NCBI GenBank assembly: GCA_963576725.1
Contig: OY755243.1
Span: 76,282,106-76,346,105, forward strand
Length of the DNA: 64,000 nucleotides
Reading direction: 5' to 3'
Source of the DNA: Azorinus chamasolen
Lineage: Eukaryota > Mollusca > Bivalvia > Cardiida > Solecurtidae
The translations under genes and the position numbers were made by a program. Below are positions 1-11,851 of this stretch, one piece after another (position 1 is the stretch's first letter; each line of letters begins with the position of its first letter). Under the pieces are notes generated by a model. The model saw nothing but the letters and a program-made list of their open reading frames with translations. It was not told the DNA's origin and made no database searches.

Positions 1-2
1 CT

Positions 3-237
3 TTAACACGTTACCCCCTAGTGACGCATATTTGCGCCTCTATAAAATTCACATTTTGAAACCATTGTGCTAAATAGAGCATTTGCTCCATAGGAGCAAA
101 TGCTCTATTTATCACAATGGTTTCAAGACTACACAAATCCAAAAACTCTTCTTTTCTATTGTTAATGCTCCTTTTCGGTAGATTTATTCAAAGAGGTTGG
201 GTCTAAAATAAAAATAGCCTTGGAGAGAATGAGTTAA
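3..237. mobile_element. PAL-A MITE
   Basis: TTAA-bounded; central near-perfect hairpin (about 33-bp arms) at about 57-124. Confidence 0.8.
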
Positions 238-340
238 CAAAAACTGTAGATCTGTATCATGTCATAAGCAAACAGAGCAGATCCTCTTTGCAAAAGCATG
301 AAAAGGGGATTATATGAAGGAAAGGGGTATTTTCAAAGTG
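238..340. mobile_element. PAL-B remnant
   Basis: Half arm (GCAAACAGAGCAGATCCT) plus the GAAGGAAAGGGG end; the other half is lost. Confidence 0.6.
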
Positions 341-496
341 GTGACACATGCACATGTGAACTGTTGACCACCAGTCATGAGTGTATGCTTTTGCTTAAGG
401 TTGAAACATTTGCCATGTACAAATGTATATAGAAAATGTAAATGACTGTTTATAAAACAGCTTTTAAGAAATGCTGTAATTAAAACTCTGAGAGAA

Positions 497-712
497 TTAA
501 CCATTTACATTATAAATATGCCTTTACAAACAGTAGACCCAGATCAGATAGCTCCTGTAGAAGCCAGGGTCTGCTCTTTAAATGCTTATAAAATAACATA
601 GATATGATTCTACAGTTTCTGCCATGTCCAAAATTCCTTTGTCTAAATTCAGTTAATTACTATTCATGATGTCCTTATTTCTTATATGAATATTCATGAA
701 GTAAAGGGTTAA
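497..712. mobile_element. PAL-B MITE
   Basis: TTAACC start, degraded palindrome at about 528-575, flank with GAATATTCATGAAG, AAAGGGTTAA end. Confidence 0.75.
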
Positions 713-1004
713 GACTAATTGTCAAGGTGCAAAGTGACTTTCTTTTGATCGCACTCTTCTGGATTGCCTGGTACATGTATATTCAGATAAGTTACTCAGA
801 ATAACTTGATATCTGATCAAGATTTAAACTGCTAGACGTTTTTTTTGTAATGTTTTAGCTCTTTCGCATGCTAAGTAATTGTTATCTGCAATGTCTTTTC
901 TATTTTTCTTCAAAACTTCATAATGAAAGTGTCAACCATTTTGGAACCTGATGAGACCCTGAGTTTCATGTCATCCCACCAGTGTGCTAGACTCTCATTT
1001 GGAT

Positions 1005-1300
1005 CCAAATGGTTTGCATATATTACAGAGCAACAGATAAAGGTGCATACTAAAATTGTCATTTTTGCACCAAACCCTATGTAGAGCCAGATCAGAGGAC
1101 TCCTAGAGGAGCCATTAGATTTAGGTTTGCACTGTTTGTCATTAAACTCCTCTTACAAATTATGATCTTTCATACTGATTAATCGTTTCCTTCATATAAA
1201 CCTTTGAAAACAGAGTAGACCCAAATCAGATGACTTGTATAGGAGCCTTCTGATCAGGGTCTGCTCTGTTTGAAATTATAATCGATCTGGCTATAGTTAA
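1005..1300. mobile_element. Cluster of PAL-C, G and PAL-B fragments
   Basis: PAL-C left half (CAGAGCAACAGATAAAGGTG) fused to a G-type arm (about 1085-1145), then a PAL-B palindrome (about 1205-1275). 713-1004 shows nothing recognisable. Confidence 0.55.
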
Positions 1301-1337
1301 CATGTCGTGTACATATGCCATTATATAGAGAATAATA

Positions 1338-1466
1338 GGTTAGTGCCGTAGATGGGACGCCTTTATCCGACGAGGGGAGAAAACGTTGAGGCGAGGCTTG
1401 CCGAGCCTCAACTGTTTTCTCTCCGAGTCGGATAAAGGCGTCCCATCTACGGCACTAACCTATTAT
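1338..1466. repeat. Large hairpin, about 55-bp arms
   Basis: Near-perfect inverted repeat starting and ending AATAATAGGTTAGTGCC/rc, apex around GGCGAGGCTTGCCGAGCC. Unrelated to the PAL families. Confidence 0.85.
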
Positions 1467-1650
1467 TCTATTTATCCAGTCAATTTAGTTATATCTTTTT
1501 TCATAGACTCATAAAACATACGAATATTGAAATAATTTGCATTGAAAATGCGGTTTTTCGATCAACGGACCTCCCTTTTCATTTCCGTTCTAAAGACGTA
1601 AATAATGAGCTTCCGCAGAGGAAAATAGTTTGGATACTTACATTACAAGA

Positions 1651-2094
1651 CGGGATAACGTGCTTGAATTTGAAAAATAAGATCGTTTGAATCGAGAGTC
1701 GATATGTTAATTCAAACAGACATGGTTATTATTCTACCGGAGGCTCTACATTGTCAAATTCGAGTTCCGTCGTCTCGGTATCTATTTTTAGATAGGGCTA
1801 ACGTTACTCGTCAATGGAACTGAACAGGCTATATTTAGGTCTATGACCATCACCGCCCTTGTAAGAGTTTATCGATTAACGGGAAAACGTGCTTGAATTT
1901 GAAAAATAAGATCGTTTGAATCGAGAGTCGATATGTTAATTCAAACAGATATGGTTATTATTCTATCGGAGGCTTCGAGTTCCGTCGTCTCGGTTTCTAT
2001 TTTTAGATAGGGCTAACGTCGCTCGTCAATGGAACTGAACAGGCTATATTTAGGTATATGACCATCGCCGCCCTTGTAAGAGTTTATCGATTAA
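1651..2094. repeat. Two tandem copies of a 215-229 bp unit
   Basis: Both units open with CGGGA.AACGTGCTTGAATT and close with AGAGTTTATCGATTAA; the second lacks about 14 bp. Probably part of one element with the hairpin at 1338. Confidence 0.85.
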
Positions 2095-2217
2095 ATTATC
2101 ATGAGAGTGATACATATTTTAATGAAGTTTTATTGTGTTTGTTTTTTTAAAAAAAACGCGTCAATATAGTAGCATGATAACTTTATATACATCTTAAATT
2201 TCGCTTACAGTATGTCT

Positions 2218-2301
2218 GGCCCGATAGTGTAGTGGTTACGATGGTCGCTTATCGTGCAGTTATCCCCGGTTCGATTCTCACCTCTGACGAATCTTTTTTT
2301 T
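2218..2301 (+). ncRNA. tRNA-like pol III unit, not a functional tRNA
   Basis: A-box TAGTGTAGTGG and B-box GTTCGATTC match consensus and a run of eight T follows. The T stem does not pair, so this is a tRNA relic or SINE head. 2302-2640 is AT-rich with no feature I recognise. Confidence 0.5.
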
Positions 2302-2921
2302 CTCTTTTTCCTTTCTATTATTTTTTTTAATGACGGTTTGGGTTTTTACTGGGATACTTAATGATAATTATCCATATTAAGTGTTTTTTCTTTCAATTAA
2401 TACGTTATTTTTGGTAAAACAATTTTGAAGAAAAATTAAAAATAGTTCCTGTCGTAAGAAAAATTCCTACATCTACTATACAAATAAACCTCTACTGTAC
2501 GTATAAACTTAGGTTTATTATGCTACCCCTTTATTACGTCACTAGCGGCTGTAGTGACGGGATAAAAAAATTTAGCTGATAAATATTCAAGATGTCATTA
2601 TTTTTGACATGAATATTGAACAGGGAAAAGGTTAAAAATTGATTAATCCTCTGAAAGATCATTATTCAAAGGGTAAAGATGCCTTGAAAGTGTGGCATAA
2701 ATCTGTTTTATTTTAGGTAAACACATTACCTTCTTAGAGTACAGTACCATTCAACTTTGTACCATTATCTTGTTTCTCAGCCTAAATCTACCAATATGTT
2801 TTTGATACACAGTAGAATTGTCTCGGGAGACTATTCTAATGAGTACCAGCAAGATAAGGTTTGGTGAGGAACACAGTAGAGCATATAAAGAATGACTACT
2901 TAATGAATAAATATGGATGTC

Positions 2922-3153
2922 TTAACCCTTTCCCTCATAGGCTATTTTTAGATCCAACCTCTTTGAATAAATCTACTGAAAAGGAGCATTAACTAGAGAA
3001 AAGGATTTTTTTTTAGATTTGTGTAGTTTTGAAACCATTGTGATAAATAGAGCATTTGCTCCTATAGGAGCAAATGCTCTATTTATCACAATTGTTTCAA
3101 GAAGTGGTTATTACAGAGGCGTAGAAAGGTGTATTTATGGAGGAAAGGGTTAA
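2922..3153. mobile_element. PAL-A MITE
   Basis: TTAACCC to GGGTTAA, hairpin 3030-3100 with apex GCTCCTATAGGAGC at 3058-3071. Confidence 0.85.
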
Positions 3154-3239
3154 AGCAGATGGTTGCTGAGTGCAGAACAAAAGTAATATGGGAGATTTCT
3201 GTGTTACTTCCATCCTACATTGAGCTATCACCTGCCTTA

Positions 3240-3628
3240 TCCATATTCCTCATACAAATTATGTTTGGCACCTCTGCAAACAGAGTAGACCCAGATCAGA
3301 AAGCTCATGTAGGAGCTGTCTAATCAGGTCAGTGTCTGTTCTATTTGCTTATGGAGTGATATAGATCTTAATTCTGGAGTTTTTGTCACAACCAACAATT
3401 TTCTTGTTAATGTGTAATTATAAAACTTCATATTCATGGAAGAAGTAATGACATCATGAATATTCATTAGAGGTAGAGTCAAAATAGCACGTGGATAACT
3501 GTAGAATCATGTCTATATCATATCAGTTGTAGTAGACCCTGATCAGACAGCTTCTATAGGAGCCATCTGATCTGGGTCTTCTCTGTTTGCAAAAGCGTAG
3601 AAAGGCGTATTTATGGAGTAAAGGGTTG
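3240..3628. mobile_element. Two degraded PAL-B MITEs
   Basis: Palindromes at about 3278-3350 and 3530-3595, with GAATATTCAT and GGAGTAAAGGGTT flanks. A third small arm pair lies at about 3655-3705. Confidence 0.6.
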
Positions 3629-3901
3629 GGGTAAATACAGTCCTGACAAACTGTATAGACCCTGATCAGATGTGCCATATGACTGATCTTGGTCTACACT
3701 GTGTAACAGTGTCCAAATTCTATTTTCCTCATGACACCGTTAATGTTTGCTCACACATGTTATTTGCATGGCCATCATAAATTTCTTGTTTTGCTTGTAT
3801 TGTCCCTCTTTTGTCAGTTGTTTAATTAATACTGGTACAGTTGATTACATTTATTTGGTGATGATGTTGAATCTGCTTTGTAAGTACAGATTAGTTTTAC
3901 T

Positions 3902-4103
3902 TTAACCTTTTATACTATGAATATTCATGTAAGAAATAATGATATCATAAATATTAATTAGATTACATGTATTTGTTAATCAGGGCAAAAACTGTAGAAT
4001 CATATCTATATTATATCATAAGCATACAGAGCAGACCCTGATCAGACGGGTCTACTCTGTTTGCAAAGGCATAGAAAGGCATATTTATGGAGTAAAGGGT
4101 TAA
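3902..4103. mobile_element. PAL-B MITE
   Basis: TTAA ends; the palindrome apex is deleted so the arms meet at CAGACGGGTCTAC. Confidence 0.75.
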
Positions 4104-4179
4104 AGATTTAGTGACATTTCTGACTCCACAGTTCAGTTCATTTTTGCGCAATCATACCTTGAGCCTTTTCTTCATTTTT

Positions 4180-4572
4180 GCAAATATCTACCCTTTTACA
4201 AACAGAGTACTTCCAGATCAGTCAGCTCCTGTCTGACCTGGCTCTGCTCTGTTTACATGTACTGTTAAACCTCTCTATGTTAAAGGCGGGTGGCTGCTTA
4301 AAGCAAGGTGAAAGTAAAACAGAACGCTCCTATAGGAGCGTTCTGTTTTACTTTCACCTTGCTTTAAGTAGCCACCTGCCCTAATATACCAACTAATTAA
4401 CACTATTTAGTGGCTGCTATAGAGAGGTTTTACTGTATTTATGGAATGATTCAGATATGATTCTACAGTTTTTGCCGGAGCAAAAATGTCTTTTGTTCAT
4501 ATGCCAAAATCAATGAATTTGTATCATAATGCCATTATTTCTTACATGATTATTCATGAAGTAAAGTGTTAG
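4180..4572. mobile_element. PAL-B MITE carrying a nested PAL-D
   Basis: Left PAL-B palindrome at 4199-4255; its right flank resumes at 4436 (TATTTATGGAATGATTCAG), split by the PAL-D insertion. Confidence 0.75.
4262..4435. mobile_element. PAL-D MITE, TA target duplication
   Basis: Termini CTGTTAAACCTC and GAGGTTTTACTG, flanked by TA at 4260-4261 and 4436-4437. Long perfect hairpin with apex GCTCCTATAGGAGC at 4326-4339. TA plus this end suggests a Tc1/mariner-type mobiliser (inference). Confidence 0.85.
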
Positions 4573-4649
4573 CAGTTTAGTTTTAGCTTGATCTATGTTT
4601 TGTTTTATTGATTGGAATTTTAGATATTTTACACAGTGTTAACTATGTA

Positions 4650-4893
4650 CTCCCATGAATATTCATGTAAGAAATAGTGACATCATAAAATTTAATTATA
4701 TTTTTGATTTTTATACTGGCTTATGAACACAGGAGTTTTTGGCTATGGCAGAAACTGTAGAATCAGATCTATATTATGCCATAAGTAAACAGAGCAGATG
4801 GCTCCTACAGGAGTAGATCTGGTCTACTCTGCTTACAAAGGGGTCTACTCTGCTTACAAAGGCATTAAAAGGCATATCTATGAAGTAAATGGG
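4650..4893. mobile_element. PAL-B MITE with a repeated right arm
   Basis: The right arm segment GGTCTACTCTGCTTACAAAG occurs twice in a row. Confidence 0.6.
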
Positions 4894-5150
4894 GGTATAT
4901 GTTTTTGTTCTGTCAGTCTGTTGGTTGGTTTGTCCCCAACTTTAACGTTCGCGATAATTTTGTCGCTATTGCATATACAAAAGGTAAAGCATTGCAAGCC
5001 TAAGTTAGATGAATTTAGGATGACCTATCAGTTTGGATCCAGATGACCCACTAATTTTGGTGTGATCAGAGTCTAAATTGTTTTGCACTCTGACTGCACC
5101 TTTGAAGAAAATTTGAATATACATATTTCATAATGATGTGACTGAAAGTG

Positions 5151-5598
5151 TATAACCCTATCCCTCATGCAAACAGAGTACACCCAGATCATGTCTGACA
5201 AGGGTGTAAACTATGTGCTTATTGAATAATATACATCTGATTCTCCAGTTTCTGCCGCGATCAAAAACTCCTGTATTGAGGATGCTGTTAAAAATGTGCC
5301 TAGTTGTCAATATTCGTATGGTTATTATTGCCTATATAAATATTCAACAGAGAAAGGGTTAAACCTTTACTCCATGAATATTCATGTGAGAAAAAAAGAT
5401 TATAAATTAGATTAATATTATAATATTAATTCGATTAAGTTTCATAATAGCACATGGACAATTTTTGGTCATGACAGAAACCATAGTATTATATCTATAT
5501 CATATCATAAGCAGAAAGAGCAGACCCTGATCAGACAGCTCCTGCAGAAGCCATAAGATCTAGGTCTTCTCTGTTTGCAAATGCATAGAAAGGGTTAA
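5151..5598. mobile_element. Two PAL-B MITEs sharing one TTAA
   Basis: The first (5151-5362) ends AAAGGGTTAA and the second (5359-5598) starts at the same TTAA. The second has a near-complete palindrome at about 5510-5580. Confidence 0.7.
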
Positions 5599-5727
5599 CC
5601 ATTTACTAATTTAGGTGAGGGTTAGGTACCGAATGAAGACGTTTTGATGGAATCTCAAACACAATTTTATAGGGCGTTTTCTTTGTTAAATGTTTCAAAT
5701 AGAGGAACTTGTAACTCTTAAAGTGCT

Positions 5728-5956
5728 TTAACCCTTTCCTCCATAAATATGCCTTTCTACGCATCTAAAAATCACCTGTTGAAACCATTGTGATAAATAG
5801 AGCATTTGCTCCCATAGGAGCAAATGCTCTATTTATCACAATGGTTTCAAACTACAAAATTTAAAAAAAAAATCATTTTCTCTAGTTAATGCTCCTTTTG
5901 GGTAGATTTATTCCAAGAGGTTGGATCTAAAAATAGCCTATGAGGGAATGGGTTAA
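5728..5956. mobile_element. PAL-A MITE
   Basis: TTAACCC to GGGTTAA with a perfect hairpin around 5780-5850. Confidence 0.85.
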
Positions 5957-5966
5957 AGAATAATAC

Positions 5967-6110
5967 AGAGCAACAGATAAAGGTGCGTATTCAAATACTA
6001 AAATCGTAATTGCTCCACTTTGAGATGATTCTAAACAGTGATTACAACATAGGGTTTGGTGGAGAAATAAAGGAGTTATTCTTGAAATTGTTCAAATCAG
6101 GACCTCTGAT
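5967..6110. mobile_element. PAL-C remnant
   Basis: CAGAGCAACAGATAAAGGTG start and CATAGGGTTTGGTGGAG arm; the left arm is mostly deleted. Confidence 0.6.
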
Positions 6111-6149
6111 AATATCAGCTAAAATGCTATGTTACAATGGTTGCTGACC

Positions 6150-6525
6150 TCGACTTCATTCAAGCTTATAACTTATGTTATTACCACTCTTTAGTATTGT
6201 CTCTATGAGATGATTCTTAACTTTTTGCATGCTAGCGGCGAAACTGTGATTACCTATGCAAACAGTTTGGATCCAGATGAGATGCCGCATGATGTGGCGT
6301 CTCATCAGGGTCCAAACTGTTTGTCATCTTGACCATATTTTTGCAAAAAAAATGAGAGAAAGTTTATTTTAAGAATTGAAGCAGACGACAATTGTTGCAG
6401 ACGAAAAAACACTTAACGTGCAAAGAGTTAAGAGTGGTTACAATATAGGTGCAGAAAATGACTTGTTTAGTATTTTAATACACACCTTTATCTATTGCTC
6501 TGTCTGTTGTATATTTATTTAATTT
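6150..6525. mobile_element. PAL-C MITE split by a B' MITE at TTAA
   Basis: B' occupies 6217-6431 (TTAACTTTTTGCATGCTAGC to GTGCAAAGAGTTAA, palindrome 6257-6325). The PAL-C arms continue on either side and would rejoin at a single TTAA. Confidence 0.75.
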
Positions 6526-6844
6526 TCCTGCTACATAGAATCATGAATATCATAATATACATCATTATATTTCTGCATTTATGCGTTTCATTGCACACTA
6601 ACTTTTTTTCACCAGATTTAATTTGTTTGCAGGAGGTAATTTCATAGGGAATTCAAAGGTGATTTTCATGAATGAATGACGTAGTACACCGCATGGTTCA
6701 TTGTAGTTATGCCTCGGCCAAAGCTCTCTTCCTAGCTATGCAAACATATAGAAGCAGTCCAGCCACCCAGGTTGAGACATTGCATCCTATTGGTTTGTAT
6801 CTAGGTGTTGGATAGTCTGTGTCTACTATTTTCAAATCAGATCC

Positions 6845-7036
6845 AAAGGACCAGATAAGATGGTATAAATTAAAACATTTTCAAGAATAACTTCGTTATT
6901 TCTCCACCAAGCCCTATGTTGTGACCACTCTTTAGAATCATCTCTTTTAGACAATTTTAAAGAGTGGTCACAACATAGGGTTTGGTGGAGAAATGATGAT
7001 ATTAGTATTTGAATATGCATATTTATCTGGTGCTCT
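6845..7036. mobile_element. PAL-C MITE
   Basis: Complete, with a palindrome at about 6897-6993. 6526-6844 has no recognisable feature. Confidence 0.8.
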
Positions 7037-7053
7037 GCCAGATTGGAGCCATA

Positions 7054-7249
7054 TACAGTAAAACCTCTCTATAACGACCACTAAATTATGTTAATTAGTT
7101 GATATTTTGGGCAGGTAGTTGCTTAAAGCAAGGTGAAAGTAAAACAGAACGCTCCTATAGGAGCTTGCTTTAAGCATCCACCTGCCTTTAACACAAAATA
7201 CTTTATGTAATTTAGTGGTCTTTATAGAGAGGTTTTTACTTTTACTGTA
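7054..7249. mobile_element. PAL-D MITE
   Basis: TACAGTAAAACC to TTTACTGTA; the right half of the hairpin lost about 20 bp past the apex GCTCCTATAGGAGC (7151-7164). Confidence 0.8.
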
Positions 7250-7299
7250 TATGTATTAAGTTGCGTATCCAAAATACCAAGATTGCCATTTCATCAATA

Positions 7300-7396
7300 G
7301 AAAAAAAACAACTATGTTGTGACCACTCTTAAGAATCTTGTATTTGAGACACCTCTAAAGAGTGGTTACATCACAGAGTTTGGTGGAGAAATAAAA
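7300..7396. mobile_element. PAL-C core remnant
   Basis: Central hairpin only, diverged. Confidence 0.6.
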
Positions 7397-7405
7397 AATC
7401 TTTAA

Positions 7406-7633
7406 TTAACACATTATCCCCTAGTGACACATTTTTGCGCCTCTATAAAATCCACATTGTGAAACCATTGTGATAAATAGAGCATTTGCTCCTATAGGAA
7501 CAAATGCTCTATTTATCACTGGTTTCAAACTATAAAATTCTAAAAAAAATCCTTTTTTCTAGTTGATGCTCCTTTTCGGTAGATTATTTAAAAAAGGTTG
7601 GGTGTAAAAATAGCCTATGGAGGAATGGGTTAA
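7406..7633. mobile_element. PAL-A MITE
   Basis: TTAACACATTATCCCC start as at position 3; hairpin at about 7460-7528; GGGTTAA end. 7634-8162 is without recognisable features. Confidence 0.8.
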
Positions 7634-8162
7634 TGGGTCTTATTCATGCCTGAAACAGATCTGACAGACTGACACAGTGTATATTTTGCTTGCAGCTTTT
7701 AGTGTAGGGGGTCATTTACCTGCAGTCACGACTCAGTCAGTTGGCTATATCTGTGTCCAAGCATTCTTTCTGATAGATAGATACTTTATATGGGGGAAGA
7801 TATTGAAATATGTGGTTTTAGTTTTACAATTTTTATAACCTTTTTTAATCTTTACAAATAACTTGGTATTTCACCAGCTGTTTTGCCTTCTGTGTTTCTA
7901 AGAGAACATGGAAGAAAAAGGCACAAAACATTTTTTAACGATGGAAATTAATACATGTACATTCAATAGGGCAGGTTTCTTTCTTAACATTGTTTTTGAT
8001 GTCAGTTTATTTGGGAAGACAGGGGGGATGGTATAGGTCAGTATAAAATGGAATGCCAATTGTTTATTACTGTTAGTGTTGCACAATCATATATAGAACA
8101 TTTCTTGAAGATGATCGTAGAACATGATGAAGAACTCTGCTTGTGCTTTATCTTAGATGAAC

Positions 8163-8376
8163 TTAACCCTATGAATGTGGGATACACATGTGCACTGTCA
8201 TTTGCAAACAGTGTAGACCCAGATCATAGGCCTCCTAAAGGAGCCCTCTGATCAGGGTCTGCACTGTTTGCCATTCCAAATCCTCTGGCAAATTTTAGCC
8301 TTTCATACTGAGTGGACCCTATAGTAAAACTTTGATGGGCTATTCCACTCTGAAAATTCAGCATTGAAAGGGTTAT
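8163..8376. mobile_element. G-type MITE
   Basis: TTAACCC start, palindrome at 8203-8271 with GCAAACAGTGTAGACCCAG, AAAGGGTTAT end. Confidence 0.75.
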
Positions 8377-8519
8377 GGGATTTCATACAATTTGGTTGTG
8401 CACGTGTAAATGTTGTTGGTATTATTTTGATTTTAAATCGTAATACCTAAATTTGTGTATTTATTTGTGATTTCAAGAATTACGAAATACACTTTGGCAT
8501 GGTACCCTTTCAATGTAGT

Positions 8520-8650
8520 AAAACAAAGTGTATGGGTATTTGCGAACAGTTTTTCCCCCAGTTCAGAGGGCTCTAAGAGAAGCCCTCTGATCAGTCTATG
8601 CTGTTGTCATCCAAAATCCTCTCACATATTATACCCTTCATACTGATCAG
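8520..8650. mobile_element. Degraded G-type MITE
   Basis: Arms recognisable (GAGGGCTCTAAGAGAAGCCCTC), ends lost. Confidence 0.5.
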
Positions 8651-8709
8651 ACTGGCAATGGGAGACTGGGTGTCTTACAGGATGGTCATTGGCCATGAGA
8701 CTTGGAGGA

Positions 8710-9042
8710 CAGTATATAGCAAACCCCCTCTAAACTGAAATTTTAATAAAAGTGTAATTTAGGTATTTTAAAGCATGTGGCTGCTTAATGCAGGATTAAA
8801 GTCAAGCAGAAAACTCCTTTGGGAGCTTTCTATGTGACTTCCATCCTGTATTAACCCATTAGCTCATAGGCTATTTTTTAGACCCAACCTCTTTGAATAA
8901 ATCTACCAAAAAGGAGCATTAACTGTAGAAAAGGAAAATTTTAGAATTGTGTAGGATTGAAACCATTGTGATAAATAGAAACCAATGTGACCAGCATTGA
9001 TACAAATTTGAACATCCGGGTTAGAGGGGTTTTTACTGTACA
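8710..9042. mobile_element. PAL-E MITE carrying a truncated PAL-A
   Basis: PAL-E palindrome at 8775-8860; PAL-A left half inserted at about 8855-8978; PAL-E ends GGTTTTTACTGTA. Confidence 0.65.
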
Positions 9043-9109
9043 TGTATTTGAAATTATTTCTTATGAATGTTTTTTGTTAGAAATGAAATGGAGTAGAACT
9101 TCTTGATTG

Positions 9110-9500
9110 TGGTAACTGTGTAAATAAACATTGGTGTCTGAAAGCAGATGGCCGCTAAATGCAGAAAGAAATCCAGAAAACTTCTTTAGGAGATTTCTGA
9201 ATTACTTTCAGTATACATTTACCCGTTCTCTCTAAACTATTTTTAGACCCAACTTCTATGAATAAATCTACCGAAAAGGTGCATTTACTAGATTCTAGAA
9301 AAGGATAATTCTAGAATTGTGTAGTTTTGAAACCATTGTGATACATAGAGCATTTGCTCCTATGAAGCAATTGCTCTATTTATCACAATATTTTCAAAAA
9401 ATAACTTTTACAGAGGCATCAAAAGGGTTAGTAGGAGGGAATGGGTTAAGCTTCCACTGACACTTCTTTTGAGTGGATGCTGATGAGAGCTTTTACTGTA
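9110..9500. mobile_element. PAL-E MITE carrying PAL-A (9228-9449)
   Basis: PAL-E arms GCAGATGGCCGCTAAATGCAG and the TTTTACTGTA end surround a PAL-A bounded by TTTA/TTAA with a hairpin near 9328-9396. Confidence 0.65.
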
Positions 9501-9844
9501 CACAACTTTCAAAATATAATTTTTAGAATGTCTTGATATCCTTTTCCAGTTTACAAAGGCCATTTAGGCATGGATGGTTTTCCCTGGTGGAGAAACTTGT
9601 TATGTATGGAGTGAATGTGCTGCTGTTGAGAGAAATTAAAGTCACAATTTGAGTAAAATTGTGCTTGACTAACAGAGTAGACCCTGGCCACGGTGTCTAC
9701 TTTTTGTCATGTAAAGCCTATTGGTGTTAATGCCAAAGAGCTGTTGATAAGAGGAGTACCAGTTTATATAAATCTTTTATTTCTCAAAGCTTGTTTTGTT
9801 GGTACTCATTAGAATTGCCTCAGGAGTGCAATTCTAGTAAGTAT

Positions 9845-9929
9845 ATATCGAGGGTTTGGTGCAAAACAATTGTAACTCCTTAACAAAGTGAACAATAGTT
9901 ACAATAGTTTTGCACCAAGCCCTCGATAT
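9845..9929. repeat. Hairpin with about 33-bp arms
   Basis: ATATCGAGGG.TTGGTGC arms, one or two mismatches. A related half-arm occurs near 2860. Preceded by a second small stem (AGAATTGCCTC/rc) at about 9809-9839. Confidence 0.75.
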
Positions 9930-10010
9930 GCTATATCTTTGATGTGACCACTGGTCCGAGTGCATGCTGTTGGCCAGGGTACCGTTACTCATGAAGTGGT
10001 TTATTCAACC

Positions 10011-10420
10011 CTTTGAATGCTGAATATCCAAAGTATTTAACCCTTTCCTTCATATAAATGCCTTTTCACACATTTGAAAACAGAGTAGACCCAGATCAGA
10101 CAGCTCCTAGAGGAGCCATCTGATCTGGGTTTGCTCTGTTTGCTAATGGAATTTGATAGATCTATTTCTTTAGTTTCTAAACTGGCTACAAGGTTCAATC
10201 TTCTATATTTTGTTCACAAATATTCAGTAGGTATTGAAAACCGGGCTAAATGTAGAACAGGGAAATGGTTAACCATAGATTATATTCAGTATGAAAGACT
10301 TAGACTGAGAATGAGAAGCACCACAGATCCTATTCAGAGGGTACCTCCAGGATTGCTTTTGATCTGGATCAACGCTGTTTAGAAATGACAGTGAATTTGT
10401 TTCTGGCACTCAAAGGGTTA
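10011..10420. mobile_element. G-type MITE split by PAL-B (10037-10272)
   Basis: PAL-B is bounded by TTAA on both sides with a palindrome at 10082-10141; the G-type arms and the AAAGGGTTA end resume after it. Confidence 0.65.
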
Positions 10421-10682
10421 CTATGTATAGCATGCCTGCTCCATAACATCTGTTGTTGTTTTGAATTAGCTTTTTGTATGTCAGATGAAACAATAAAGAG
10501 GCAATAAACAAATTGTCTATAAATGACATCCATGTGTTCTGCTTATTCCTATTGGCCTCATAGATCAACAAGTATTATGAGAGTATTGTTGAAGCAATAC
10601 ATGTCCCCCATGGCCGTAACCATTTTGTGGCAACTTTGGTAAGTCAACCGTGGCCAAAGTCAAATATCATGTGTAACTAGTG

Positions 10683-11043
10683 AAGCCTTCCCCTCATATA
10701 AACACATTTTCATGCATTTGCAAACGGAGGAGACCCAGATCTGATGGCTCCTATAGGAGCCGTCTTATCAGGGTCTGCTCTGTTTGCTTTTGACATGATA
10801 TAGATCTAATTCTACAGCTTTTGTCTAGCAAAAACTTCCCTTGAATAGTTTACATTAGTAATGAGCTGATAAACAATTAGTCCCCTACCGGCGAAAGCCG
10901 AATGAGACTATATTTTTTGGTTGCGTCCATCCAGGAGCCATCTGACCAGGGTCTGTTGTTTGCTGATGGCATTATAATGACCTGATTCTACAGTTTCTTC
11001 ATTGGCAATAAATAGTTCCTGTGTTTATATGCCATTACAAAAC
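10683..11043. mobile_element. PAL-B MITE broken by an unrelated segment
   Basis: PAL-B left part to about 10850, foreign 10883-10925, then a second PAL-B right arm and flank to 11043. Confidence 0.55.
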
Positions 11044-11290
11044 TTAACAAGAGCTGTCCGTGGACAACGCGCTCCACTTTTCTTAGTGCTGGATAGTGTA
11101 GTGGAAGTCTTGAGTCGAAAAAGTGGCATAACTATTGCAAAATTAATTTTAGGGTAATCTGCCCTTGTAAAATTGGTTCCCCTTCTGATAGTAAACATAC
11201 ATACCAAATATCTTTGATGGTTTCTGAGAAATGGACAGTAACAAAATGGTTAACCAACACCAACGAGAGGGTCATGACAATAGCGAAAAA
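11044..11290. repeat. AACAAGAGCTG-type interspersed repeat
   Basis: Opens AACAAGAGCTGTCCGTGGAC and contains an inverted copy of AAAGTGGAG near its end. This opening is typical of molluscan SINE-like repeats (family knowledge). 11291-11850 has nothing I recognise. Confidence 0.5.
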
Positions 11291-11851
11291 GTGGAGCTAA
11301 AAACATCCAATATGTCGTTATTTTTTATATGAATATTCAGATGAAGTTTTAAAAGTAGCTCAAAGTCAAAGCTAATCTGTGTTACTGTAAGGAAACTCGA
11401 CAGCAAGACTTAGTTTCAGCACAATATCTGAAGTGACAAGAATATCTGAAAAATTAATTTCCAACTTGCTTTGCTTATAAGTGGGTCAGTGGTCAATATC
11501 AAGGTCACAATGACGCTAATGTGGAACATGACACCCCATCCCCTCCTCCCAAGAGTACCTATGTATACATGTACATGTACGTAAGACTTACAGTAATAGA
11601 AATATGGCTCAGACAAGGTTGATCAGGTTTTTTCTTTAAAGTAGGGATAAAGGTCAGTTACTTTATGTTGGTATGTGACACACACCCTTCCTAAGATGTA
11701 TGATACATGTACTAAGATTGGGGATATGCAAGGTTACCAGTTTGGAATATGTAAGGCTAACAGTTTAGGAAATATGGCTTGGCTGGACAAAGTTCACCTC
11801 TTCCCTGTTGGATATCTATGTAAGAAGTAGTAAGGATATCATGAATATTTA

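Noticed and set aside
2218..2301. Functional tRNA gene
   Set aside because: Promoter boxes are good, but the T stem and acceptor stem do not pair.
3030..3100. PAL hairpins as bacterial-type terminators or riboswitches
   Set aside because: Dispersed many-copy elements with transposon ends in a eukaryotic genome.
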